The notes beneath the pieces are model-generated. The model had not been told where the DNA came from. It worked only from the letters and a program-made list of their open reading frames with translations, and ran no database searches. Of a stretch of DNA of 41,070 bases, positions 8,283 to 16,486 are shown in pieces (within the stretch, counting starts at the first letter, position 1; every line of letters begins with the position of its first letter). The stretch lies in NCBI GenBank assembly GCA_002316295.1, contig DCDF01000235.1, positions 1 through 41,070 on the forward strand, read 5' to 3'. The DNA is from Syntrophaceae bacterium UBA1062. GTDB lineage: Bacteria; Desulfobacterota; Desulfomonilia; UBA1062. The position numbers and the translations under genes are program-made.

Positions 8283-9107
8283 ATGAGCGCCCATGTCAGA
8301 AAGCCGGTCATTGCCGGGAGCTGGTACCCAAGCGATCCCGATGCCCTGAAAAGAAACATCGAGGGCTATCTCGACCGGGCGGAAATCGGTGAAATTCCCG
8401 GAAAGCCCCTTGCGATCATCAGCCCTCATGCCGGTTACATTTACTCAGGGCAGACTGCGGCATATGCATACAAGTGCCTCTGCGGCCATGAGTACTCCAC
8501 TGTGGTGGTCATCAGCCCGTCCCACCGGGCCTATTTTCCCGCTGTTTCGGTGTGGGGATCCGGCGCCTTCGAAACACCTCTGGGCGCGCTGGAGGTGGAC
8601 AAGGAGCTCTGCGGAAAACTCGCGGCCTCTTCCGGGGTCTTCACGAACAACACAGCCCCCCACGACTCGGAGCATGCACTCGAGATCCAGCTGCCCTTTC
8701 TCCAAGTCGTGCTTCCGGCGTTCAGACTCTGCCCGCTGATCATGGGCCGGCAGGACCTCGATGTCTGCCGTGAGCTCGCCGGCGCGCTGAGCCAGGCTAT
8801 CGGAAGCCGCGACGATGTCCTGATCGTGGCCAGCTCGGACCTGTCCCACTTCCACCCCGCCCGCACCGCCGAAGCGATGGATGCGAGAGTGGCCCGGGCC
8901 ATAGAATGGTTCGATGTCGAGGGCCTGAGCCGAGACCTCAAAACTTCGGCGAGCGAAGCGTGCGGAGGCGGACCCATACTGACGGCGCTCCTGTATGCAC
9001 AGGCCCTTTCCCGGACACGATCAAGGGTGCTCACATACACGCACTCCGGAAACATCACCGGTGACAACTCATCGGTCGTGGGCTATCTGTCCGCGGTAAT
9101 CTTCTGA
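8283..9107 (+). CDS. amrB: MEMO-family protein (AmmeMemoRadiSam system protein B)
   Basis: 274 residues, a full-length MEMO1-like protein related to extradiol-dioxygenase folds. It starts MSAHVRKPVIAGSWYP. The residues forming the metal site of human MEMO1 have counterparts: H49 in ISPHAGYIYSG, H81 in SPSHRAYF, a His in SSDLSHFH, and C227 in ACGGGPI. Bacterial homologues occur with AMMECR1 and radical-SAM partners (AmmeMemoRadiSam system); neither partner is in this window, so the symbol is by family. The start at 8283 is favoured because GGAGG (8271-8275) is seven bases away but only one from the ATG at 8277. The biochemical function is unsettled. Confidence 0.85.
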   Translation: MSAHVRKPVIAGSWYPSDPDALKRNIEGYLDRAEIGEIPGKPLAIISPHAGYIYSGQTAAYAYKCLCGHEYSTVVVISPSHRAYFPAVSVWGSGAFETPLGALEVDKELCGKLAASSGVFTNNTAPHDSEHALEIQLPFLQVVLPAFRLCPLIMGRQDLDVCRELAGALSQAIGSRDDVLIVASSDLSHFHPARTAEAMDARVARAIEWFDVEGLSRDLKTSASEACGGGPILTALLYAQALSRTRSRVLTYTHSGNITGDNSSVVGYLSAVIF

Positions 9108-9299
9108 ACAGAGTCGGGCCCAGGCGGCGGGGCGGTTTTTTAAGCTGATTTTTTCCGAACGCCGGTTGCGGTCCGAGGGTTCTCAGCCCGTCCCGCGTTG
9201 CTCGTACGCATATCCGACTGCAACCGCCTCCCGGTCTTTTTTTGCGGAAGCAAGCGCACGATTCCACGATACAAACCTGATCCAGCGAGAACCCTCCTC

Positions 9300-9305
9300 T
9301 TGACA
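9300..9305 (+). promoter_or_regulatory. Possible -35 element upstream of the CoA-transferase gene
   Basis: A perfect TTGACA lies about 90 bases ahead of the CoA-transferase ATG, but no good -10 is found 16-18 bases further; the nearest candidate, TATGGG at 9327, is 21 bases away. The rest of the gap 9108-9392 contains only short T-runs near 9136 and 9146 after a weak GC stem, perhaps a terminator for the MEMO gene. Confidence 0.25.
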
Positions 9306-9392
9306 AAGGCCGAAAATGAAGCCACCTATGGGGCGGGGTTCGGCAACTCCATTACCATTTCGGCAAACCAGGAAATCAGACAGGAGGAAATC

Positions 9393-11387
9393 ATGGCACC
9401 AAGGAATTCCAGCACTCACCCGATGCTCTCCTCCCTGCCCCCCTCGCGCATGCGCAGAGGCAAAGTCGTGTCTGCGGAAGATGCGGTGCGGGCCATACAG
9501 GACGGAGACACAATCGCTACCGGCGGTTTCGTGAGCATCGGCGTTCCTGAAGAAGTCTTGAGAAAGATCGAGGAAATTTATCTCGAAACAGGCAGGCCCA
9601 GGAACCTGACCCTGATATATGCCGCAGGCCAGGGCGACGGCAGGGAGCGGGGGCTCAACCGCTTCGGCCACGAGGGCCTTGTCCGGCGCGTCGTGGGCGG
9701 CCACTGGGGCCTCGCCCCCAAGCTCGGCAGGCTCGCCGTAGAGAACAAGATCGAGGCCTACAATCTCCCCCAGGGAGTCATCTCCCACATGTTTCGGGAC
9801 ATCGCGGCTCACAAACCCCGCACGCTGACCACCAACGGCATGTGGACCTATGTGGACCCCCGTTTCGGAGGCGGCAAGATCAACGAGGTCACAGAAGAGG
9901 ATCTGGTGGAGATCGTGAGCTTTGATGGCAGGGATTACCTCGCGTACAAGACCTTTCCCGTCAATGTGGCGATTCTTCGCGGAACGACCGCTGACACGGA
10001 CGGCAACATCACTATGGAGAAGGAGGCACTCACCCAGGAAGCCCTCTCTATTGCCATGGCTGCCAAGAACTCGGGAGGATTCGTTATCGTCCAGGTGGAG
10101 CGTATCGCTGAGAGCGGATCGCTGAACGCCCGCCAGGTCAAGATCCCGGGCATTCTGGTGGACTGTGTTGTCGTTTCGCGACCCGAAAACCACTGGCAGA
10201 CCTTCGACGTCCAGTACAATCCCTATTACAGCTGCGAGGTGCGGGTCCCCATGGAGTCGCTCCCGGTCATGGACACATGCGCCCGCAAGATCATCGCCCG
10301 CAGGGCCGCCTTCGAGCTCAAGGGCAACAGCGTCATCAATCTCGGCATCGGCATGCCGGAGGGAATCTCCAGCATCGCGCATGAGGAGAAGGTCCTCGAG
10401 TACATCACGCTTACGGCCGAGCCCGGGATCATCGGCGGGCTTCCGGCGGGGGGCCTGAGCTTTGGTGCGGCCGTCAATGCAGACTGCATCATCGATCAGC
10501 CCTATCAGTTCGATTTCTATGACGGGGGCGGGCTCGACTGCTGCTTTCTCGGGCTGGCCCAGGCCGATGAGCAGGGAAATCTCAACGTGAGCAAATTCGG
10601 CGACAGGCTTGCAGGGGCGGGGGGTTTCATCGACATCAGCCAGAACGCCCGGAAAGTGGTGTTCATGGGGACCTTCACCGCCGACGGCCTGAAGGTGTCG
10701 GTCAACGACGGCCTTCTGAAAATCAGGCAGGAAGGATCCCGGAAAAAGTTCCTCAGGGAGGTTGAGCATGTCACCTTCAGCGGGCGCTACGCGGTCATGA
10801 CCGACCAGCCGGTGTACTACATCACCGAGCGCTGCGTCTTCGCACTGACGAAGGACGGCATGGAGCTCGTGGAGGTGGCTCCGGGCATCGACATCGAGAG
10901 GGACATCCTGGCCCGTATGGAATTCGCTCCGGTCATCAAGGAACAGCCCAGGCTCATGGATGCCCGGATATTCAAACACGAGCCCATGAACCTCAGGGAG
11001 GAGATCTTCGGGCTCACTCTTGAGGAGCGGCTCATCTATGACTCCGAAGAAGAGCTCTTCTTCGTCAATTTCGAAGGCTACAGGATCAGGGCCCGGGAAG
11101 ACATCCAGGTTGTGGAAGAAATGGTGTCGCACATCCTTTCCCCTTTACAGAGAAAGGTCTACACCATCGTGAACTACGACAACTTCGATATCCCGCCCGA
11201 GCTTGTGGATGACTATACGGACATGGTCAAACGACTCGTGGACGCGTTCTACACAGGCGTGACGCGCTACACCACGAACACCTTTCTGCGCCTGAAGCTG
11301 GGCGACGCCCTGAAGAAGCGGAAGCTCGCCCCGCACATCTACGAAACCAGAGAAGAGGCGAGGAAGGCGCTCGATCATGGAAAATGA
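9393..11387 (+). CDS. Acyl-CoA:acetate/3-ketoacid CoA-transferase with C-terminal extension
   Basis: 664 residues. The first about 530 are a fused alpha-beta family I CoA-transferase like YdiF or propionate CoA-transferase: GDTIATGGFVSIGVPEEVL near the N-terminus and VINLGIGMPEGI at the start of the second half. The active-site Glu is E343 in LTAEPGIIGG, which would form the glutamyl-CoA intermediate. It moves CoA between short acyl groups, probably for fatty- or amino-acid metabolism. Residues about 539-664 form an extra domain (VNFEGYRIR, YTIVNYDNFDI, GVTRYTTNTFLRLKLGDAL) absent from E. coli YdiF. AGGAGG (9382-9387) five bases before 9393 decides the start over an upstream ATG-less extension. 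Confidence 0.88.
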   Translation: MAPRNSSTHPMLSSLPPSRMRRGKVVSAEDAVRAIQDGDTIATGGFVSIGVPEEVLRKIEEIYLETGRPRNLTLIYAAGQGDGRERGLNRFGHEGLVRRVVGGHWGLAPKLGRLAVENKIEAYNLPQGVISHMFRDIAAHKPRTLTTNGMWTYVDPRFGGGKINEVTEEDLVEIVSFDGRDYLAYKTFPVNVAILRGTTADTDGNITMEKEALTQEALSIAMAAKNSGGFVIVQVERIAESGSLNARQVKIPGILVDCVVVSRPENHWQTFDVQYNPYYSCEVRVPMESLPVMDTCARKIIARRAAFELKGNSVINLGIGMPEGISSIAHEEKVLEYITLTAEPGIIGGLPAGGLSFGAAVNADCIIDQPYQFDFYDGGGLDCCFLGLAQADEQGNLNVSKFGDRLAGAGGFIDISQNARKVVFMGTFTADGLKVSVNDGLLKIRQEGSRKKFLREVEHVTFSGRYAVMTDQPVYYITERCVFALTKDGMELVEVAPGIDIERDILARMEFAPVIKEQPRLMDARIFKHEPMNLREEIFGLTLEERLIYDSEEELFFVNFEGYRIRAREDIQVVEEMVSHILSPLQRKVYTIVNYDNFDIPPELVDDYTDMVKRLVDAFYTGVTRYTTNTFLRLKLGDALKKRKLAPHIYETREEARKALDHGK

Positions 11388-11415
11388 GCGCATCTCCTCA
11401 CCGTGAAGGTGGAGC

Positions 11416-11454
11416 CGGCGGCCTTGAGAGAGCCTCTGTCTCCCGGGGCCGCCG
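11416..11454. terminator. Bidirectional terminator-like hairpin between convergent genes
   Basis: CGGCGGCC (11416-11423) is the exact reverse complement of GGCCGCCG (11447-11454), with a 23-base loop that can pair further (GAGA/TCTC). It sits between the CoA-transferase stop and the end of the convergent ABM gene. There is no long T-run, so it may act only as an mRNA 3' hairpin. Confidence 0.45.
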
Positions 11455-11470
11455 TTCGACAGTGCGGATG

Positions 11471-11776
11471 TCAGCCTTTCGGCGTGATGGCGGCGAGATC
11501 CTCGTACACCTCTATGGTTGGATTGCCGTCGAGCAGCGGGGCAATCTTGCCGAAGAATTCGGCGAAATGGGGAGTGGCACCGTGCACATTGAGGGCGTCC
11601 TTGTCAGGGTACCGCTCGTAGAAGAGAAACTTTCCCGGAGCCTTACGGCCCCGATGCACGGTGTACACCAGGGTTTTCTGCTCGGTCTGGACCTGTGGCA
11701 CCAGCGCTTTGATCGCTTCTTCCATGTCCTTTTCCTTCCCCTCTTTCGCCTTCATTACAGCTACCACGGTCAGCAT
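11471..11776 (-). CDS. ABM-domain protein, putative quinol monooxygenase
   Basis: 101 residues, a single antibiotic-biosynthesis-monooxygenase (ABM) dimeric alpha-beta barrel domain: MLTVVAVMKAKEGKEKDMEE, then TLVYTVHRG, KFLFYERYPDKDAL and TPHFAEFFGKI, in the order seen in YgiN-like proteins. Members oxidise quinols or protect against reactive quinones without a cofactor; the substrate is not predictable. It is a single gene, convergent with the CoA-transferase. Confidence 0.85.
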   Translation of the reverse strand: MLTVVAVMKAKEGKEKDMEEAIKALVPQVQTEQKTLVYTVHRGRKAPGKFLFYERYPDKDALNVHGATPHFAEFFGKIAPLLDGNPTIEVYEDLAAITPKG

Positions 11777-11891
11777 GCCATCCCCCCCATAAGTGTTGGT
11801 TTTTGCTATTATACCAGGTGCAGGCCGTCAGGGCACCCGAAAACTTGAAAACAAGACCGCAGGCTGGAGCGGCCTGCCCGAAACCCGCTCC

Positions 11892-11922
11892 TTGACTTAT
11901 CTTTCCCGTATTGCACTATGTT
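11892..11922 (+). promoter_or_regulatory. Candidate promoter of the pyruvyl transferase gene
   Basis: TTGACT (11892-11897) and TATGTT (11917-11922) are separated by 19 bases, longer than ideal; ACTATG two bases earlier gives 17. It lies about 85 bases upstream of the ATG, in the divergent gap 11777-12005 with the ABM gene. Confidence 0.35.
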
Positions 11923-12005
11923 CTTATGGACGTCGGCGCGGATGATTCGTCCTTTCTCATGGGGAGGAGACAGGGAAAAGACCAACGTCAGGAAGGGGAA
12001 AGCCC

Positions 12006-13151
12006 ATGACGGATTCCGATGAGCAAAGAATATACCGGGTCGGCATATCAGGTTCCTACGGCGGCCTCAACATGGGTGACGAGGCCATTCTCGAAACCAT
12101 CATCACCAGCCTTAAACAGTCGATCCCGGTCGAGATCACTGTGTTTTCCCGCAATCCCGAAGACACGCTGCAGAGATACCCCGTCCAGAAGTCCGTGCCG
12201 GTCAGGGACCTGACAAAGAGTGAGGTCGCTCCGGAAATCAGAAACCTCGACCTCTTCATCCTGGGGGGAGGAGGCATCCTCTACGACGAGGAGGCCAAGA
12301 TATTCTTGAGAGAGGTCATGATCGCGCATGAGCTCGGGGTGCCGGTCATGGTGTACGCCGTGAGCGCGGGGCCGCTCACGGACCGGTCCACCCAGGGCAT
12401 GGTGCGCGAAGCGCTGAACCGGGCGGCGGTGGTGACGGTCAGAGAGCGGGGCGCCAAGAGAATCCTGGAGCAGGCCGGCGTGGAGCAGGAGATTATCGTC
12501 ACGGCGGATCCCGCCCTGCTCCTGAAACCGCAGCCGGTCGACGGCGGCATGCTCACGGAAGAGCACATGGGAGGCAAACGCAGCCTGGTCGGAATGTCTG
12601 TGCGGGAGCCGGGGCCGGCCGCTCCGGACATCGACCCGGAATTTTATCACTCGCTCCTGGCAAACGCGGCGGATTTCATCATTGACCGATTCGAGGCTAA
12701 CATAGTATTCGTCCCCATGGAGCGGGGGAAACAGGATATGCAGCACTCACACGCGGTCATCGCCAAGACGCTCAGGCCTCAGTACTGCTCCGTACTCCGT
12801 GAAGAGTACACTCCGGGTCAGCTGCTGGATATCATGCGGCATTTTGATTTCGCTGTGGGGATGCGGCTGCACTTTCTCATCTTCGCAGCCCTGCAGGGCG
12901 TCCCTTTCCTGGGCCTCCCGTACTCTTCAAAGGTATTGAATTTCCTCAAGGAGCTTCAGATGGAAACCCCGCCGTTCAATCTGGTGAGCGCCGGGAGACT
13001 CATCGCCCACATCGATCACTTCTGGGATACCAAGGAGAGGCTAAGAAATCATATCAAGGGCATGATTCCTGAAATGAAAAAGCGCGCCCTCATGAACAAC
13101 GACATCGCGGTCCGGCTCCTCAAGGAAGGGCTGGGCATGAAAATAGCCTGA
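12006..13151 (+). CDS. Polysaccharide pyruvyl transferase family protein
   Basis: 381 residues of the CsaB/WcaK type (PS_pyruv_trans). The N-terminal half has GISGSYGGLNMGDEAILETI (13-32) and LDLFILGGGGILYDE; the middle has VYAVSAGPL and VRERGAKRIL; the C-terminal half has GMRLHFLIFAALQGVPFLGLPYSSKV. The family adds ketal pyruvate from PEP to cell-wall or exopolysaccharide sugars. There is no signal peptide, as expected for the cytoplasmic face. Ribosome site GGAAGGGGAAAG is just upstream. No other envelope-sugar genes adjoin, so the acceptor is unknown. Confidence 0.85.
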   Translation: MTDSDEQRIYRVGISGSYGGLNMGDEAILETIITSLKQSIPVEITVFSRNPEDTLQRYPVQKSVPVRDLTKSEVAPEIRNLDLFILGGGGILYDEEAKIFLREVMIAHELGVPVMVYAVSAGPLTDRSTQGMVREALNRAAVVTVRERGAKRILEQAGVEQEIIVTADPALLLKPQPVDGGMLTEEHMGGKRSLVGMSVREPGPAAPDIDPEFYHSLLANAADFIIDRFEANIVFVPMERGKQDMQHSHAVIAKTLRPQYCSVLREEYTPGQLLDIMRHFDFAVGMRLHFLIFAALQGVPFLGLPYSSKVLNFLKELQMETPPFNLVSAGRLIAHIDHFWDTKERLRNHIKGMIPEMKKRALMNNDIAVRLLKEGLGMKIA

Positions 13152-13204
13152 AAATCTGAAGGGAACACCATGATGCAATCAGCCGGAAACCGAAGAGGCA
13201 ACTC

Positions 13205-14623
13205 ATGCCTCCACTGAAACGCCCAGACGTCACGAACACGATCATACTGCCTCCCCGTCATGCCATCATGGCTGCCGAGACGGATATACTCGTTGTCGGA
13301 GGCGGACCCGCAGGACTGGGGGCCGCACTGGGGGCCGCACAGGCGGGAGCGAACGTCATCGTGTCCGAGCGGTACGGCTTTCTCGGAGGCAATGCGACCG
13401 CGGCCCTTGTCAACCCGTTTTCATCGTATTCCACCCAGCGGCATCGCCGGGAAAAACCGGGCTCGCTCACCTTCTTTCCCACTGACCACGGTCCCGGAGA
13501 AACAGTGATATCCGGAGTCCTCGGAGAGATGGTGGCCCGGCTCGTGCGCGTCGGAGGGGTTCTCCCCCCCTCGCCCGAGACCTCCTATACGGCCCCGTTC
13601 GATCCGGAGGCGTTCAAGACCGTTGCCGACGACATGCTCGATGAAGCCGGGGTCCGGGTTCTCCTCCACTCATTCGCGAGCGACGTATTCCGGGAGGGAG
13701 ACCGGGTCTGCGGCGCGGTGTTCGAGACCAAGTCAGGGCCCGTGGTGATCAGGGCGCAGGTGATCATCGACTGCACCGGAGACGGTGACATCGCCGCCCG
13801 GGCGGGCGCCCCATATGAGGTGGGACGGATGGAGGACGGTCTGGTGCAGCCCATGACGCTCTATTTCAGGATGGTTGAATTCAGGAAGGCGGCCTTCGAG
13901 GCGTACGTGAAAAGGCATCCCGACCAGTGGCTGGGGGTCCACGGCCTCTGGGATCTCGTCAGAAAGGCCGAAGAAGACGGCGAGCTCGATCTGCCTCGTG
14001 AAGACATCCTCATCTTCGGGACGCCGCACGAAAACGAGCTGAACTTCAACTGCTCCCGGGTCATCAAAGTTCTGGGCACCGATGTCTGGGACCTCACCAG
14101 CGCCGAGATGGAAAGCAGGAGACAGAACCGGAAGATCGCGGCATTCATGAAGAAGTATGTGCCCGGCTTCGAGAAGGCGTATATGGTCCAGAGCGGAGTC
14201 ACCATAGGCGTCCGGGAAAGCCGGAGAATCACCGGTGAGTACCGGATCACCGCCGAAGATGTCCTGGGCGCCAGAAAATTCGATGATGCCATCGCCCGGG
14301 GCACCTATCCCGTCGACGTACACAACCCGGAAGGCAAAGGCACGGTGCTGGTGTACCTCCCGCCCGATGAATCGTACGATATCCCCCTGCGCTCCCTGCT
14401 CCCCCGCGGAGTCGACAACCTCCTGGTGGCCGGGAGGTGCATCTCGGGCACCCACGAAGCGCATTCTTCCTACCGGGTGATGCCCATCTGCATGGCCACC
14501 GGCCAGGCGGCCGGCGTGTGTGCCGCACTGGCGTCACGCGGCGCCACCACCCCCCGGGAAGTGGCTGCACAGGACGTGCAGGATGAGCTCCTGCGGCAGG
14601 GGGCGAACCTGAAGAGGGGATGA
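13205..14623 (+). CDS. FAD-dependent oxidoreductase (PF12831 type)
   Basis: 472 residues. Dinucleotide-binding motif VVGGGPAGLGAALGAAQAGA begins at about 31, followed by ERYGFLGGNAT, the typical signature of the FAD-dependent oxidoreductases related to HdrA-like and succinate-dehydrogenase-like flavoproteins. The C-terminal FAD contact reads SYRVMPICMATGQAAG. There is no signal peptide and no cysteine cluster for Fe-S binding. AAGAGG (13193-13198) precedes 13205 by six bases; an internal ATG at 13268 (MAAETDILVVGG) would give the more usual family start. Substrate unknown. It lies between a pyruvyl transferase and an antiporter with no clear functional link. Confidence 0.8.
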   Translation: MPPLKRPDVTNTIILPPRHAIMAAETDILVVGGGPAGLGAALGAAQAGANVIVSERYGFLGGNATAALVNPFSSYSTQRHRREKPGSLTFFPTDHGPGETVISGVLGEMVARLVRVGGVLPPSPETSYTAPFDPEAFKTVADDMLDEAGVRVLLHSFASDVFREGDRVCGAVFETKSGPVVIRAQVIIDCTGDGDIAARAGAPYEVGRMEDGLVQPMTLYFRMVEFRKAAFEAYVKRHPDQWLGVHGLWDLVRKAEEDGELDLPREDILIFGTPHENELNFNCSRVIKVLGTDVWDLTSAEMESRRQNRKIAAFMKKYVPGFEKAYMVQSGVTIGVRESRRITGEYRITAEDVLGARKFDDAIARGTYPVDVHNPEGKGTVLVYLPPDESYDIPLRSLLPRGVDNLLVAGRCISGTHEAHSSYRVMPICMATGQAAGVCAALASRGATTPREVAAQDVQDELLRQGANLKRG

Positions 14624-14690
14624 TCCGGCACCAACGGGTCAGGGTAAAACCCTTCACAAAACCGGCTGATTCGAGTAAGATCGAAGTGAG

Positions 14691-16193
14691 ATGGAAACCG
14701 CTGTCATCATCATATCCATTCTGCTTATCCTGAGCATAGCGGCCAGCAAGATATCCGATCGCTTCGGCATACCCGCACTCCTGGTCTTCCTGGTCCTCGG
14801 CATGCTCGCAGGATCGGAGGGAATCGGGGGCATCGATTTCGATAACCCCGCCATTGCCCAGTTTATCGGAGTGATCGCGCTTGCGCTCATCATTTTCTCG
14901 AGCGGGTTCAGCACGAAATGGAAACACGTACGCCCCGTATTTGCCTGGGGATTCTTGCTTTCCACCTTCGGCGTTATCATAACCGCCCTCGCCGTGGGCG
15001 TGTTTTCCGCCGTGATACTCGGGTTCTCCCTGAAGGAAGGCCTGCTCCTCGGCTCCATCGTATCGTCAACGGACGCTGCAGCCGTGTTCTCCGTCCTGAG
15101 ATCCAGAGGCATCAGCCTGAAGGGTCTGCTCAAGCCCCTCCTTGAGTTCGAATCGGCCAGCAACGATCCCATGGCGGTCCTCCTGACCATCGGCATGATC
15201 CAGGTGCTCACACAGCCCGATGTCTCGCTTTCGGAAAGCGTCAGGCTCTTTTTTCTTCAGATAACGCTGGGACTGGCAGCCGGCTATGTGATGGGCAAAT
15301 GCATCCCCTATCTCGTGAACCGTCTGAAGCTCGGATATGATGGGCTCTATCCGGTCCTTACCCTGGCCCTGGCCCTCTTCACCTACGGCTTTGCCAACAT
15401 GGTGGGCGGAAACGGGTTCCTCGCTGTCTACCTCGCCGGAATCATCACTGGCAACAGCAACCTCATTCATAAACGGAGCCTGCTGCATTTCCATGACGGT
15501 GTTGCATGGCTCATGCAAATCACCATGTTCCTCGCCCTGGGGCTGCTCGTTTTCCCCTCCCATCTCATTCCGGTCATGGGCGCGAGCCTGTTGATCACCG
15601 CCTTCCTGATGTTCGTTGCAAGACCTTTAGCGGTCTTTCTCTGCCTGCTGCCCAGCCGGTTTACCACAGGGGAAAGGGTTCTCGTCTCGTGGGTGGGGCT
15701 ACGCGGCTCGGTGCCCATCATTCTGGCCACATTCCCGCTTATGGCCGGAATTGCGGAGGCGGAGCAGATCTTCAACGTCATCTTCTTTGTAGTGCTGACC
15801 TCCGTGCTCCTGCAGGGAACCACCATCCAGCTCGCGGCACGATGGCTCGGGGTGGATGCGCCCTTGCAGGAGCAACGCGTCTATCCCATCGAGTTCAACC
15901 CGGACAGCGGGTTCAAAGGCGAGCTCAATGAACTGGTCATTCCGGCCGGGTCAAAGGTGGTCGGGAAAAAGCTCGTCGAGCTGGGGATCCCTCAGGAATG
16001 CCTGATCGTGCTCATTGTCAGAGGCAATGAGTATATTCTCCCCAGCGGGGCGACATCCTTGGCCGGCGGTGATACATTGCTCGTCCTGTCCGACAAGGAA
16101 ACCTTTGCCAGAATAGTTTCGGAGATCAACACGAAGGGGCAGGATGACAAGCCGGGAAACAAAAGCATCGGCGAAATACCCCCTTCAATATGA
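14691..16193 (+). CDS. K+/H+ antiporter, CPA1 type with TrkA-C domain (NhaP2/CvrA-like)
   Basis: 500-residue inner-membrane protein. About twelve hydrophobic segments fill residues 1-390 and include the CPA1 patterns FGIPALLVFLVLGMLAGSEG, SSTDAAAVFSVLRS and LEFESASNDPMAV, the last two carrying the conserved Asp residues of the ion path. Residues about 400-475 form a cytoplasmic TrkA_C/RCK_C domain (ELVIPAGSKVVGKKLVELG...SGATSLAGGDTLLVL), which in relatives gates transport by nucleotide or ion binding. The family exchanges K+ (or Na+) for H+. It is preceded by only a weak ribosome site. Confidence 0.88.
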   Translation: METAVIIISILLILSIAASKISDRFGIPALLVFLVLGMLAGSEGIGGIDFDNPAIAQFIGVIALALIIFSSGFSTKWKHVRPVFAWGFLLSTFGVIITALAVGVFSAVILGFSLKEGLLLGSIVSSTDAAAVFSVLRSRGISLKGLLKPLLEFESASNDPMAVLLTIGMIQVLTQPDVSLSESVRLFFLQITLGLAAGYVMGKCIPYLVNRLKLGYDGLYPVLTLALALFTYGFANMVGGNGFLAVYLAGIITGNSNLIHKRSLLHFHDGVAWLMQITMFLALGLLVFPSHLIPVMGASLLITAFLMFVARPLAVFLCLLPSRFTTGERVLVSWVGLRGSVPIILATFPLMAGIAEAEQIFNVIFFVVLTSVLLQGTTIQLAARWLGVDAPLQEQRVYPIEFNPDSGFKGELNELVIPAGSKVVGKKLVELGIPQECLIVLIVRGNEYILPSGATSLAGGDTLLVLSDKETFARIVSEINTKGQDDKPGNKSIGEIPPSI

Positions 16194-16202
16194 ATATATG
16201 TC

Positions 16203-16319
16203 CCGTACCTGTCGATCATGCCCATCTGCGCGGCCACCGGCCGGGCTGCGGGGAGCGCGGGCACGGTGACCTTCGTAGCGGGCCCGGCCCGGAGGCCGGA
16301 AGCTTCAGAACTGCGGTGA
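16203..16319 (+). pseudogene. Possible C-terminal remnant of an FAD oxidoreductase
   Basis: Starting right after the antiporter stop, one frame reads MPICAATGRAAG at 16218-16253, then runs on to a stop at 16317. The DNA 16218-16252 matches 14480-14514 of the FAD oxidoreductase at about 30 of 35 bases. This looks like a leftover of a duplicated or rearranged copy. It is short, so chance similarity of a conserved motif cannot be excluded. Confidence 0.3.
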
Positions 16320-16335
16320 CGCCGTTTGAAAGACC

Positions 16336-16365
16336 TTCACTCGCGAAAAGAGAAAAACTCATAAT
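16336..16365 (+). promoter_or_regulatory. Weak promoter candidate for the exported-protein operon
   Basis: TTCACT (16336-16341) and CATAAT (16360-16365) are 18 bases apart, in the locally AT-rich gap ahead of the first lipoprotein gene. The match to consensus is modest. Confidence 0.25.
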
Positions 16366-16486
16366 CATCCAACTGCCAACAGCCGATACTAATTAAGGCC
16401 GGGACCGGCATCTCTTTGCTCGGCAGAGGATCTCGAGACCGGACTGTATGGTATTTTGGGCATATCATAAAGAGGAGTCGACCGTC

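Noticed and set aside
9183..11132. 649-residue minus-strand open frame opposite the CoA-transferase gene
   Set aside because: It mirrors the codons of a clear enzyme gene, shows no domain, and is a known artefact of high GC at third codon positions.
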